Positions 1-11,649 of a stretch of DNA of 64,000 nt are shown one piece after another (position 1 is the first letter of the stretch; every line of letters starts with the position of its first letter). The stretch covers positions 8,075,501 through 8,139,500 of the forward strand of contig OU612074.1 of NCBI GenBank assembly GCA_914767715.1, read 5' to 3'. The stretch comes from Membranipora membranacea (Eukaryota; Bryozoa; Gymnolaemata; Cheilostomatida; Membraniporidae). The translations under genes and the position numbers were made by a program. The notes beneath the pieces are model-generated. The model did no database searches. It was not told the origin of the DNA and saw nothing but the letters and a program-made list of their open reading frames with translations.

Positions 1-335
1 GCTTCCAACCTACCTCATAAGGAGGAGACACTCCTGCTTGTCTCAGATCTGAAATCCGTTTGGCTCTGTGGGTCTCCGTTCTCCGTCAGCGCCAACTTTA
101 ACGACGTCCACTTTCACACTAAAAAAACATGCCAAACGGCAGCAGCAAAAAATTAAATCTCTGTCGCAATCATACCTAACTCCGACCAGTTCAAGCCCCC
201 AAGGACCTTATTTCAAATCCAGAATATGGAGATCCTCGGATAACCTGGTGGCTAATTAAGCTGACTTTAAATTTTCAAAAATATACCAAGGGTGGGTATC
301 ATGGTTTTTTTCCGCTCGGGTCAAAAAATAGATTT
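1..335 (+). repeat. Representative monomer with internal landmarks
   Basis: This is the first full unit, 335 bp and about 44% G+C. Landmarks in order: GCTTCCAACC at 1-10; a GGAG/CTCC short inverted repeat near 25-38 (this copy carries a two-base rearrangement, GAGACACTCC); CAGATCTG near 54; a C+G-rich stretch at 70-105 ending in AACGACGTCC; A7 at 121-127; GCCAAACGGCAGCAG at 131-145; A6 near 147; ATCATACC at 169-176; AACTCCGACCAGTTCAAGC at 178-196; CCAGAATATGGAGATCC near 229-245; an A/T-rich stretch at 265-285; GGGTGGGTATCATGG at 290-304; T7 at 305-311; and CGCTCGGG then A6 at 313-328. The same order recurs in all units. The phase chosen is arbitrary. Confidence 0.95.
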
Positions 336-689
336 GCTTCCAACCTACCTCATAAGGAGGAGCAACTCCTGCTTGTCTCAAATCTGAAATCCGATTGGCT
401 CTGTGGGTCTCCGTTCTCCGTCAGCGCCAACTTTAACGACGTCCACTTTCACACTAAAAAAACATGCCAAACGGCAGCAGTAAAAAATTAAATCTCTGTC
501 GCAATCATACCTAACTCCGACCAGTTCAAGCCCCCAAGGAACTTATTTAAAATCCAGAATATGGAGATCCTCGGATAACCTGGTGGCTAATTAAGCTGAC
601 TTTAAATTTTCAAAAATATACCAAGGGTGGGTATCATGGTTTTTTTTCCGCTCGGGTCAAAAAATAGATTTGCTTCCAACCTACCTCAT

Positions 690-710
690 AAGCAGGAGCA
701 ACTCCTGCTT
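690..710 (+). repeat. Perfect 9-bp inverted repeat (hairpin) variant in a monomer
   Basis: The arms AAGCAGGAG and CTCCTGCTT flank a three-base CAA loop and are exact reverse complements. Most monomers have AAGGAGGAG here, which leaves one mismatch (with CTCCTGCTT) or shortens the stem to AGGAG/CTCCT (with CTCCTGCAT). The perfect form is also at 3,704-3,724, 5,044-5,064, 8,390-8,410, 23,795-23,815, 25,135-25,155 and 26,475-26,495. No function is shown; it could form a small cruciform or simply be a single-base variant. Confidence 0.7.
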
Positions 711-3015
711 GTCTCAAATCTGGAATCCGTTTGGCTCTGTGGGTCTCCGTTCTCCGTCAGCGCCAACTTTAACGACGTCCACTTTCACACTAAAAAAACA
801 TGCCAAACGGCAGCAGTAAAAAATTAAATCTCTGTCGCAATCATACCTAACTCCGACCAGTTCAAGCCCCCAAGGACCTTATTTCAAATCCAGAATATGG
901 AGATCCTCGGATAACCTGGTGGCTAATTAAGCTGACTTTAAATTTTCAAAAATATACCAAGGGTGGGTATCATGGTTTTTTTCCGCTCGGGTCAAAAAAT
1001 AGATTTGCTTTCAACCTACCTCATAAGGAGGAGCAACTCCTGCTTGTCTCAAATCTGAAATCCGTTTGGCTCTGTGGGTCTCCGTTCTCCGTCAGCGCCA
1101 ACTTTAACGACGTCCACATTCACACTAAAAAAACATGCCAAACGGCAGCAGTAAAAAATTAAATCTCTGTCGCAATCATACCTAACTCCGACCAGTTCAA
1201 GCCCCCAAGGAACTTATTTAAAATCCAGAATATGGAGATCCTCGGATAACCTGGTGGCTAATTAAGCTGACTTTAAATTTTCAAAAATATACCAAGGGTG
1301 GGTATCATGGTTTTTTTCCGCTCGGGTCAAAAAATAGATTTGCTTCCAACCTACCTCATAAGGAGGAGCAACTCCTGCTTGTCTCAAATCTGAAATCCGT
1401 TTGGCTCTGTGGGTCTCCGTTCTCCGTCAGCGCCAACTTTAACGACGTCCACTTTCACACTAAAAAAACATGCCAAACGGCAGCAGTAAAAAATTAAATC
1501 TCTGTCGCAATCATACCTAACTCCGACCAGTTCAAGCCCCCAAGGAACTTATTTAAAATCCAGAATATGGAGATCCTCGGATAACCTGGTGGCTAATTAA
1601 GCTGACTTTAAATTTTCAAAAATATACCAAGGGTGGGTATCATGGTTTTTTTTCGCTCGGGTCAAAAAATAGATCTGCTTCCAACCTACCTCATAAGGAG
1701 GAGCAACTCCTGCATGTCTCAAATCTGAAATCCGTTTGGCTCTGTGGGTCTCCGTTCTCCGTCAGCGCCAACTTTAACGACGTCCACTTTCACACTAAAA
1801 AAACATGCCAAACGGCAGCAGCAAAAAAATAAATCTCTGTCGCAATCATACCTAACTCCGACCAGTTCAAGCCCCCAAGGACCTTATTTAAAATCCAGAA
1901 TATGGAGATCTTCGGATAACCTGGTGGCTAATTAAGCTGACTTTAAATTTTCAAAAATATACCAAGGGTGGGTATCATGGTTTTTTTCCCTCGGGTCAAA
2001 AAATAGATTTGCTTCTAACCTACCTCATAAGGAGGAGCAACTCCTGCTTGTCTCAAATCTGAAATCCGTTTGGCTCTGTGGGTCTCCGTTCTCCGTCAGC
2101 GCCAACTTTAACGACGTCCACTTTCACACTAAAAAAACATGCCAAACGGCAGCAGTAAAAAGTTAAATCTCTGTCGCAATCATACCTAACTCCGACCAGT
2201 TCAAGCCCCCAAGGACCTTATTTCAAATCCAGAATATGGAGATCCTCGGATAACCTGGTGGCTAATTAAGCTGACTTTAAATTTTCAAAAATATACCAAG
2301 GGTGGATATCATGGTTTTTTTCCCTCGGGTCAAAAAATAGATCTGCTTCCAACCTACCTCATAAGGAGGAGCAACTCCTGCTTGTCTCAAATCTGAAATC
2401 CGTTTGGCTCTGTGGGTCTCCGTTCTCCGTCAGCGCCAACTTTAACGACGTCCACTTTCACACTAAAAAAACATGCCAAACGGCAGCAGCAAAAAAATAA
2501 ATCTCTGTCGCAATCATACCTAACTCCGACCAGTTCAAAGCCCCCAAGGACCTTATTTAAAATCCAGAATATGGAGATCCTCGGATAACCTGGTGGCTAA
2601 TTAAGCTGACTTTAAATTTTCAAAAATATACCAAGGGTGGGTATCATGGTTTTTTTCCGCTCGGGTCAAAAAATAGATTTGCTTCCAACCTACCTCATAG
2701 GGAGGAGCAACTCCTGCTTGTCTCAAATCTGAAATCCGTTTGGCTCTGTGGGTCTTCGTTCTCCGTCAGCGCCAACTTTAACGACGTCCACTTTCACACT
2801 AAAAAAACATGCCAAACGGCAGCAGTAAAAAATTAAATCTCTGTCGCAATCATACCTAACTCCGACCAGTTCAAGCCCCCAAGGACCTTATTTAAAATCC
2901 AGAATATGGAGATCCTCGGATAACCTGGTGGCTAATTAAGCTGACTTTAAATTTTCAAAAATATACCAAGCGTGGGTATCATGGTTTTTTTTCGCTCGGG
3001 TCAAAAAAAAGATTT

Positions 3016-5000
3016 GCTTCCAACCTACCTCATAAGGAGGAGACACTCCTGCTTGTCTCAGATCTGAAATCCGTTTGGCTCTGTGGGTCTCCGTTCTCCG
3101 TCAGCGCCAACTTTAACGACGTCCACTTTCACACTAAAAAAACATGCCAAACGGCAGCAGCAAAAAATTAAATCTCTGTCGCAATCATACCTAACTCCGA
3201 CCAGTTCAAGCCCCCAAGGACCTTATTTCAAATCCAGAATATGGAGATCCTCGGATAACCTGGTGGCTAATTAAGCTGACTTTAAATTTTCAAAAATATA
3301 CCAAGGGTGGGTATCATGGTTTTTTTCCGCTCGGGTCAAAAAATAGATTTGCTTCCAACCTACCTCATAAGGAGGAGCAACTCCTGCTTGTCTCAAATCT
3401 GAAATCCGTTTGGCTCTGTGGGTCTCCGTTCTCCGTCAGCGCCAACTTTAATGACGTCCACTTTCACACTAAAAAAACATGCCAAACGGCAGCAGTAAAA
3501 AATTAAATCTCTGTCGCAATCATACCTAACTCCGACCAGTTCAAGCCCCCAAGGAACTTATTTAAAATCCAGAATATGGAGATCCTCGGATAACCTGGTG
3601 GCTAATTAAGCTGACTTTAAATTTTCAAAAATATACCAAGGGTGGGTATCATGGTTTTTTTCCGCTCGGGTCAAAAAATAGATTTGCTTCCAACCTACCT
3701 CATAAGCAGGAGCAACTCCTGCTTGTCTCAAATCTGGAATCCGTTTGGCTCTGTGGGTCTCCGTTCTCCGTCAGCGCCAACTTTAACGACGTCCACTTTC
3801 ACACTAAAAAAACATGCCAAACGGCAGCAGTAAAAAATTAAATCTCTGTCGCAATCATACCTAACTCCGACCAGTTCAAGCCCCCAAGGACCTTATTTCA
3901 AATCCAGAATATGGAGATCCTCGGATAACCTGGTGGCTAATTAAGCTGACTTTAAATTTTCAAAAATATACCAAGGGTGGGTATCATGGTTTTTTTCCGC
4001 TCGGGTCAAAAAATAGATTTGCTTTCAACCTACCTCATAAGGAGGAGCAACTCCTGCTTGTCTCAAATCTGAAATCCGTTTGGCTCTGTGGGTCTCCGTT
4101 CTCCGTCAGCGCCAACTTTAACGACGTCCACATTCACACTAAAAAAACATGCCAAACGGCAGCAGTAAAAAATTAAATCTCTGTCGCAATCATACCTAAC
4201 TCCGACCAGTTCAAGCCCCCAAGGAACTTATTTAAAATCCAGAATATGGAGATCCTCGGATAACCTGGTGGCTAATTAAGCTGACTTTAAATTTTCAAAA
4301 ATATACCAAGGGTGGGTATCATGGTTTTTTTCCGCTCGGGTCAAAAAATAGATTTGCTTCCAACCTACCTCATAAGGAGGAGCAACTCCTGCTTGTCTCA
4401 AATCTGAAATCCGTTTGGCTCTGTGGGTCTCCGTTCTCCGTCAGCGCCAACTTTAACGACGTCCACTTTCACACTAAAAAAACATGCCAAACGGCAGCAG
4501 TAAAAAATTAAATCTCTGTCGCAATCATACCTAACTCCGACCAGTTCAAGCCCCCAAGGAACTTGTTTAAAATCCAGAATATGGAGATCCTCGGATAACC
4601 TGGTGGCTAATTAAGCTGACTTTAAATTTTCAAAAATATACCAAGGGTGGGTATCATGGTTTTTTTTCGCTCGGGTCAAAAAATAGATCTGCTTCCAACC
4701 TACCTCATAAGGAGGAGCAACTCCTGCATGTCTCAAATCTGAAATCCGTTTGGCTCTGTGGGTCTCCGTTCTCCGTCAGCGCCAACTTTAACGACGTCCA
4801 CTTTCACACTAAAAAAACATGCCAAACGGCAGCAGCAAAAAATTAAATCTCCGTCGCAATCATACCTAACTCCGACCAGTTCAAGCCCCCAAGGACCTTA
4901 TTTAAAATCCAGAATATGGAGATCCTCGGATAACCTGGTGGCTAATTAAGCTGACTTTAAATTTTCAAAAATATACCAAGGGTGGGTATCATGGTTTTTT
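3016..5000 (+). repeat. Right copy of the ~2-kb segmental duplication
   Basis: This is the partner of 1-1,985 and carries the same ordered private variants. Its own differences include AATGAC at about 3,451 (a CpG-to-TpG change), AACTTGTTTAA at about 4,562 and CTCCGTCGC at about 4,850. Just right of it, the monomer at about 5,002-5,280 again carries the GCAGGAGC hairpin variant and CTGGAATCC, so that monomer type occurs three times in the first 5.3 kb. Confidence 0.85.
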
Positions 5001-8000
5001 TCCGCTCGGGTCAAAAAATAGATTTGCTTCCAACCTACCTCATAAGCAGGAGCAACTCCTGCTTGTCTCAACTCTGGAATCCGTTTGGCTCTGTGGGTCT
5101 CCGTTCTCCGTCAGCGCCAACTTTAACGACGTCCACTTTCACACTAAAAAAACATGCCAAACGGCAGCAGTAAAAAATTAAATCTCTGTCGCAATCATAC
5201 CTCACTCCGACCAGTTCAAGCCCCCAAGGACCTTATTTAAAATCCAGAATATGGAGATCCTCGGATAACTTGGTGGCTAATTAAGCTGACTTTAAATTTT
5301 CAAAAATATACCAAGGGTGGGTATCATGGTTTTCTTCCGCTCGGGTCAAAAATAGATTTGCTTCCAACCTACCTCATAAGGAGGAGCAACTCCTGCTTGT
5401 CTCAAATCTGAAATCCGTTTGGCTCTGTGGGTCTCCGTTCTCCGTCAGCGCCAACTTTAACGACGTCCACTTTCACACTAAAAAAACATGCCAAACGGCA
5501 GCAGTAAAAAATTAAATCTCTGTCGCAATCATACCTAACTCCGACCAGTTCAAGCCCCCAAGGACCTTATTTAAAATCCAGAATATGGAGATCTTCGGAT
5601 AACCTGGTGGCTAATTAAGCTGACTTTAAATTTTCAAAAATATACCAAGGGTGGATATCATGGTTTTTTTCCCTCGGGTCAAAAAATAGATATGCTTCCA
5701 ACCTACCTCATAAGGAGGAGCAACTCCTGCATGTCTCAAATCTGAAATCCGTTTGGCTCTGTGGGTCTCCGTTCTCCGTCAGCGCCAACTTTAACGACGT
5801 CCACTTTCACACTAAAAAAACAAGCCAAGCGGCAGCAGCAAAAAATTAAATCTCTGTCGCAATCATACCTAACTCCGACCAGTTCAAGCCCCAAAGGACC
5901 TTATTTAAAATCCAGAATATGGAGATCCTCGGATAACCTGGTGGCTAATTAAGCTGACTTTAAATTTTCAAAAATATACCAAGGGTGGGTATCATGGTTT
6001 TTTTCCGCTCGGGTCAAAAAATAAATTTGCTTCCAACCTACCTCATAAGGAGGAGCAACTCCTGCTTGTCTCAAATCTGAAATCCGTTTGGCTCTGTGGG
6101 TCTCCGTTCTTCGTCAGCGCCAACTTTAACGACGTCCACTTTCACACTAAAAAAACATGCCAAACGACAGCAGTAAAAAATTTAATCTCTGTCGCAATCA
6201 TACCTAACTCCGACCAGTTCAAGCCCCCAAGGACCTTATTTAAAATCCAGAATATGGAGATCCTCGGATATCCTGGTGGCTAATTAAGCTGACTTTAAAT
6301 TTTCAAAAATATACCAAGGGTGGGTATCATGGTTTTTTTTCGCTCGGGTCAAAAAATAGATCTGCTTCCAACCTACCACATAAGGAGGAGCAACTCCTGC
6401 ATGTCTCAAATCTGAAATCCGTTTGGCTCTGTGGGTCTCCGTTCTCCGTCAGCGCCAACTTTAACGACGTCCACTTTCACACTAAAAAAACATGCCAAAC
6501 GGCAGCAGCAAAAAATTAAATCTCTGTCGCAATCATACCTAACTCCGACCAGTTCAAGCCCCCAAGGACCTTATTTAAAATCCAGAATATGGAGATCCTC
6601 GGATAACCTGGTGGCTAATTAAGCTGACTTTAAATTTTCAAAAATATACCAAGGGTGGGGATCATGGTTTTTTTTCGCTCGGGTCAAAAAATAGATTTGC
6701 TTCCAACCTACCTCATAAGGAGGAGCAACTCCTGCTTGTCTCAAATCTGAAATACGTTTGGCTCTGTGGATCTCCGTTCTCCGTCAGCGCCAACTTTAAC
6801 GACGTCCACTTTCACACTAAAAAAACATGCCAAACGGCAGCAGTAACAAATTAAATCTCTGTCGCAATCATACCTAACTCCGACCAGTTCAAGCCCCCAA
6901 GGACCTTATTTAAAATCCAGAATATGGAGATCCTCGGATAACCTGGTGGCTAATTAAGCTGACTTTAAATTTTCAAAAATATACCAAGGGTGGGTATCAT
7001 GGTTTTTTTTCGCTCGGGTCAAAAATTAGATCTGCTTCCAACCTACCTCATAAGGAGGAGCAACTCCTGCATGTCTCAAATCTGAAATCCGTTTGGCTCT
7101 GTGGGTCTCCGTTCTCCGTCAGCGCCAACTTTAACGACGTCCACTTTCACACTAAAAAAACATGCCAAACGGCAGCAGCAAAAAATTAAATCTCTGTCGC
7201 AATCATACCTACCTCCGACCAGTTCAAGCCCCCAAGGACCTTATTTAAAATCCAGAATATGGAGATCCTCGGATAACCTGGTGGCTAATTAAGCTGACTT
7301 TAAATTTTCAAAAATAAACCAAGGGTGGGTATCATGGTTTTTTTCCGCTCGGGTCAAAAAATAGATTTGCTTCCAACCTACCTCATAAGGAGGAGCAACT
7401 CCTGCTTGTCTCAAATCTGAAATCCGTTTGGCTCTGTGGGTCTCCGTTCTCCGTCAGCGCCAACTTTAACGACGTCCACTTTCACACTAAAAAAACATGC
7501 CAAACGGCAGCAGCAAAAAATTAAATCTCTGTCGCAATCATACCTAACTCCGACCAGTTCAAGCCCCCAAGGACCTCATTTAAAATCCAGAATATGGAGA
7601 TCCTCGGATAACCTGGTGGCTAATTAAGCTGACTTTAAATTTTCAAAAATATACCAAGGGTGGGTATCATGGTGTTTTTTCGCTCGGGTCAGAAAATAGA
7701 TTTGCTTCCAACCTACCTCATAAGGAGGAGCAACTCCTGCTTGTCTCGAATCTGAAATCCGGTTGGCTCTGTGGGTCTCCGTTCTCCGTCAGCGCCAACT
7801 TTAACGACGTCCACTTTCACACTAAAAAAACATGCCAAACGGCAGCAGTAAAAAATTAAATCTCTGTCGCAATCATACCTAACTCCGACCAGTTCAAGCC
7901 CCCAAGGACCTTATTTAAAATCCAGAATATGGAGATCCTCGGATAACCTGATGGCTGATTAAGCTGACTTTAGATTTTCAAAAATATACCAAGGGTGGGT

Positions 8001-11000
8001 ATCATGGTTTTTTCCCTCGGGTCAAAAAATACATCTGCTTCCAACCTACCTCATAAGGAGGAGCAACTCCTGCATGTCTCAAATCTGAAATCCGTTTGGC
8101 TCTGTGGGTCTCCGTTCTCCGTCAGCGCCAACTTTAATGACGTCCACTTTCACACTAAAAAAACATGCCAAACGGCAGCAGCAAAAAATTAAATCTCTGT
8201 CGCAATCATACCTAACTCCGACCAGTTCAAGCCCCCAAGGACCTTATTTAAAATCCAGAATATGGAGATCCTCGGATAACCTGGTGGCTAATTAAGCTGC
8301 ATTTAAATTTTCAAAAATATACCAAGGGTGGGTATCATGGTTTTTTTCCACTCGGGTCAAAAAATAGATTTGCTTCCAACCTACCTCATAAGCAGGAGCA
8401 ACTCCTGCTTGTCTCAAATCTGAAATCCGTTTGGCTCTGTGGGTCTCCGTTCTCCGTCAGCGCCAACTTTAACGACGTCCACTTTCACACTAAAAAAACA
8501 TGCCAAGCGGCAGCAGCAAAAAATTAAATCTCTGTCGCAATCATACCTAACTCCGACCAGTTCAAGCCCCCAAGGACCTTATTTAAAATCCAGAATATGG
8601 AGATCCTCGGATAACCTGGTGGCTAATTAAGCTGACTTAAAATTTTCAAAAATATACCAAGGGTGGGTATCATGGTTTTTTTCCGCTCGGGTCAAAAATA
8701 GATTTGCTTCCAACCTACCTCATAAGGAGGAGCAACTCCTGTTTGTCTCAAATCTGAAATCCGTTTGGCTCTGTGGGTCTCCGTTCTCCGTCAGCGCCAA
8801 CTTTAACGACGTCCACTTTCACACTAAAAAAACATGCCAAACGGCAGCAGTAAAATATTAAATCTCTGTCGCAATCATACCTAACTCCGACCAGTTCAAG
8901 CCCCCCAAGGACCTTATTTAAAATCCAGAATATGGAGATCCTCGGATAACCTGGTGGCTAATTAAGCTGACTTTAAATTTTCAAAAATATACCAAGGGTG
9001 GGTATCATGGTTTTTTTTCGCTCGGGTCAAAAAATAGATCTGCTTCCAACCTACCTCATAAGGAGGAGCAACTCCTGCATGTCTCAAATCTGAAATCCGT
9101 TTGGCTCTGTGGGTCTCCGTTCTCCGTCAGCGCCAACTTTAACGACGTCCACTTTCACACTAAAAAAACATGCCAAACGGCAGCAGCAAAAAATTAAATC
9201 TCTGTCGCAATCATACCTAACTCCGACCAGTTCAAGCCCCCAAGGACCTTATTTAAAATCCAGAATATGGAGATCCTCGGATAACCTGGTGGCTAATTAA
9301 GCTGACTTTAAATTTTCAAAAATATACCAAGGGTGGGTATCATGGTTTTTTTTCGCTCGGGTCAAAAAATAGATCTGCTTCCAACCTACCTCATAAGGAG
9401 GAGCAACTCCTGCATGTCTCAAATCTGAAATCCGTTTGGCTCTGTGGGTCTCCGTTCTCCGTCAGCGCCAACTTTAACGACGTCCACTTTCACACTAAAA
9501 AAACATGCCAAACGGCAGCAGCAAAAAATTAAATCTCTGTCGCAATCATACCTAACTCCGACCAGTTCAAGCCCCCAAGGACCTTATTTAAAATCCAGAA
9601 TATGGAGATCCTCGGATAACCTGGTGGCTAATTAAGCTGACTTTAAATTTTCAAAAATATACCAAGGGTGGGTATCATGGTTTTTTTTCGCTCGGGTCAA
9701 AAAAATAGATTTGCTTCCAACCTACCTCATAAGGAGGAGCAACTCCTGCTTGTCTCAAATCTGAAATCCGTTTGGCTCTGTGGGTCTCCGTTCTCCGTCA
9801 GCGCCAACTTTAACGACGTCCACTTTCACACTTAAAAAACATGCCAAACGGCAGCAGCAAAAAATAAAATCTCTGTCGCAATCATACCTAACTCCGACCA
9901 GTTCAAGCCCCCAAGGACCTTATTTAAAATCCAGAATATGGAGATCCTCGGATAACCTGGTGGCTAATTAAGCTGACTTTAAATTTTCAAAAATATACCA
10001 AGGGTGGGTATCATGGTTTTTATTCGCTCGGGTCAAAAAATAGATCTGCTTCCAACCTACCTCATAAGGAGGAGCAACTCCTGCATGTCTAGAATCTGAA
10101 ATCCGTTTGGCTCTGTGGGTCTCCGTTCTCCGTCAGCGCCAACTTTAACGACGTCCACTTTCACACTAAAAAAACATGCCAAACGGCAGCAGCAAAAAAT
10201 TAAATCTCTGTCGCAATCATACCTAACTCCGACCAGTTCAAGCCCCCAAGGACCTTATTTAAAATCCAGAATATGGAGATCCTCGGATAACCTGGTGGCT
10301 AATTAAGCTGACTTTAAATTTTCAAAAATATACCAAGGGTGGGTATCATGGTTTTTTTCCGCTCGGGTCAAAAAATAGATTTGCTTCCAACCTACCTCAT
10401 AAGGAGGAGCAACTCCTGCTTGTCTCAAATCTGAAATCCGTTTGGCTCTGTGGGTCTCCGTTCTCCGTCAGCGCCAACTTTAACGACGTCCACTTTCACA
10501 CTAAAAAAACATGCCAAACGGCAGCAGCAAAAAATTAAATCTCTGTCGCAATCATACCTAACTCCGACCAGTTCAAGCCCCCAAGGACCTCATTTAAAAT
10601 CCAGAATATGGAGATCCTCGGATAACCTGGTGGCTAATTAAGCTGACTTTAAATTTTCAAAAATATACCAAGGGTGGGTATCATGGTTTTTTTTCGCTCG
10701 GGTCAAAAAATAGATTTGCTTCCAACCTACCTCATAAGGAGGAGCAACTCCTGCTTGTCTCAAATCTGAAATCCGTTTGGCTCTGTGGGTCTCCGTTCTC
10801 CGTCAGCGCCAACTTTAACGACGTCCACTTTCACACTAAAAAAACATGCCAAACGGCAGCAGTAAAAAATTAAATCTCTGTCGCAATCATACCTAACTCC
10901 GACCAGTTCAAGCCCCCAAGGACCTTATTTAAAATCCAGAATATGGAGATCCTCGGATAACCTGGTGGCTAATTAAGCTGACTTTAAATTTTCAAAAATA
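5000..11000 (+). repeat. Mixed-type monomers, no simple higher-order unit
   Basis: About 18 monomers of mixed type. I use three diagnostic sites: TAGATCTG or TAGATTTG, CTGCATGTC or CTGCTTGTC, and GCAGCAGCAAA or GCAGCAGTAAA. Both parental combinations (C/CATG/CAA and T/CTTG/TAA) and recombinants such as T/CTTG/CAA (about 7,370-7,510 and 10,380-10,520) occur. Weak evidence for another nine-monomer offset: the rare ACCTCATTTAAA variant occurs at about 7,574 and 10,588, and the T6CCCTCGG variant at about 8,009 and 11,023. Between these the copies differ (for example GTGTTTTTTCG at 7,672), so any duplication is old or patchy. Confidence 0.7.
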
Positions 11001-11310
11001 TAACAAGGGTGGGTATCATGGTTTTTTCCCTCGGGTCAAAAAATAGATCTGCTTCCAACCTACCTCATAAGGAGGAGCAACTCCTGCATGTCTCAAATCT
11101 GAAATCCGTTTGGCTCTGTGGGTCTCCGTTCTCCGTCAGCGCCAACTTTAACGACGTCCACTTTCACACTAAAAAAACATGCCAAACCGCAGCAGCAAAA
11201 AATTAAATCTCTGTCGCAATGATACCTAACTCCGACGAGTTCAAGCCCCCAAGGACCTTATTTAAAATCCAGAATATGGAGATCCTCGGATAACCTGGTG
11301 GCTAATTGAG
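10980..11310 (+). repeat. Monomer with rare haplotype shared with 16,004-16,330
   Basis: This unit combines rare variants: ATATAACAAGGG, T6CCCTCGGG, AAACCGCAGCAG, CAATGATACC, CGACGAGTTC, and ATTGAGCTGAC followed by TTTAATTTTTC. The same combination recurs 5,024 bp downstream (15 monomers). The shared ATTGAG...TTTAATTTTTC end also occurs at about 26,970 and 28,310, which connects this block to the third tetramer block. Confidence 0.85.
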
Positions 11311-11649
11311 CTGACTTTAATTTTTCAAAAATATACCAAGGGTGGGTATCATGGTTTTTTTTCGCTCGGGTCAAAAAATAGATCTGCTTCCAACCTACCT
11401 CATAAGGAGGAGCAACTCCTGCATGTCTCAAATCTGAAATCCGTTTGGCTCTGTGGGTCTCCGTTCTCCGTCAGCGCCAACTTTAACGACGTCCACTTTC
11501 ACACTAAAAAAACATGCCAAACGGCAGCTGCAAAAAATTAAATCTCTGTCGCAATCATACCTAACTCCGACCAGTTCAAGCCCCCAAGGACCTTATTTAA
11601 AATCCAGAATATGGAGATCCTCGGATAACCTAGTGGCTAATTAAGCTGA

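Larger units (their letters stand above)
1..1985 (+). repeat. Left copy of a ~2-kb segmental duplication (9-monomer offset)
   Basis: About six monomers recur at 3,016-5,000, offset 3,014-3,015 bp (nine monomers). Shared private variants in the same order: GAGACACTCC with CAGATCTG (25-56 and 3,040-3,071), AAGGAACTT (about 537 and 3,552), the GCAGGAGC hairpin variant with CTGGAATCC (690-729 and 3,704-3,743), GCTTTCAACC (about 1,008 and 4,021) and CCACATTCAC (about 1,116 and 4,130). The copies differ at roughly nine sites, for example 393, 1,911 and the T-run near 641. The match ends near 1,985, where this copy has T7CCCTCGG and the other T7CCGCTCGG. Its true left edge lies outside the window. 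Confidence 0.85.

Noticed and set aside
25-40. Hairpin plus T-run as a Rho-independent terminator
   Set aside because: The inverted repeat is about 265 bp from the T-run in the same monomer (about 45 bp after the previous one) and no T-run follows it, so the two do not form a terminator.
68-259. Recurrent 63-codon reading frame (about 60 copies) as a small gene family
   Set aside because: It starts at GTG inside the repeat and depends on a C at one polymorphic site. The frame changes from one unit to the next because 335 is not a multiple of three. Variants fall at all codon positions, with no sign of protein constraint.
305-320. CENP-B box (TTCG then CGGG) next to the T-run
   Set aside because: TTCGCTCGGG has TTCG and CGGG only two bases apart, while the CENP-B box core needs nine bases between them. 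No other match was seen.
351-370. AAGGAGG followed by ATG as a bacterial ribosome binding site
   Set aside because: The purine-rich stretch belongs to the small inverted repeat. ATG occurs only in the CTGCATGTC allele at a spacing that is too long, and the frame after it closes quickly. Nothing else is bacterial.
627-827. 65-66-codon frame beginning at GTGGGTATCATGG
   Set aside because: It is open only when the T-run has a suitable length modulo three, so it is a by-product of homopolymer length in a satellite unit.
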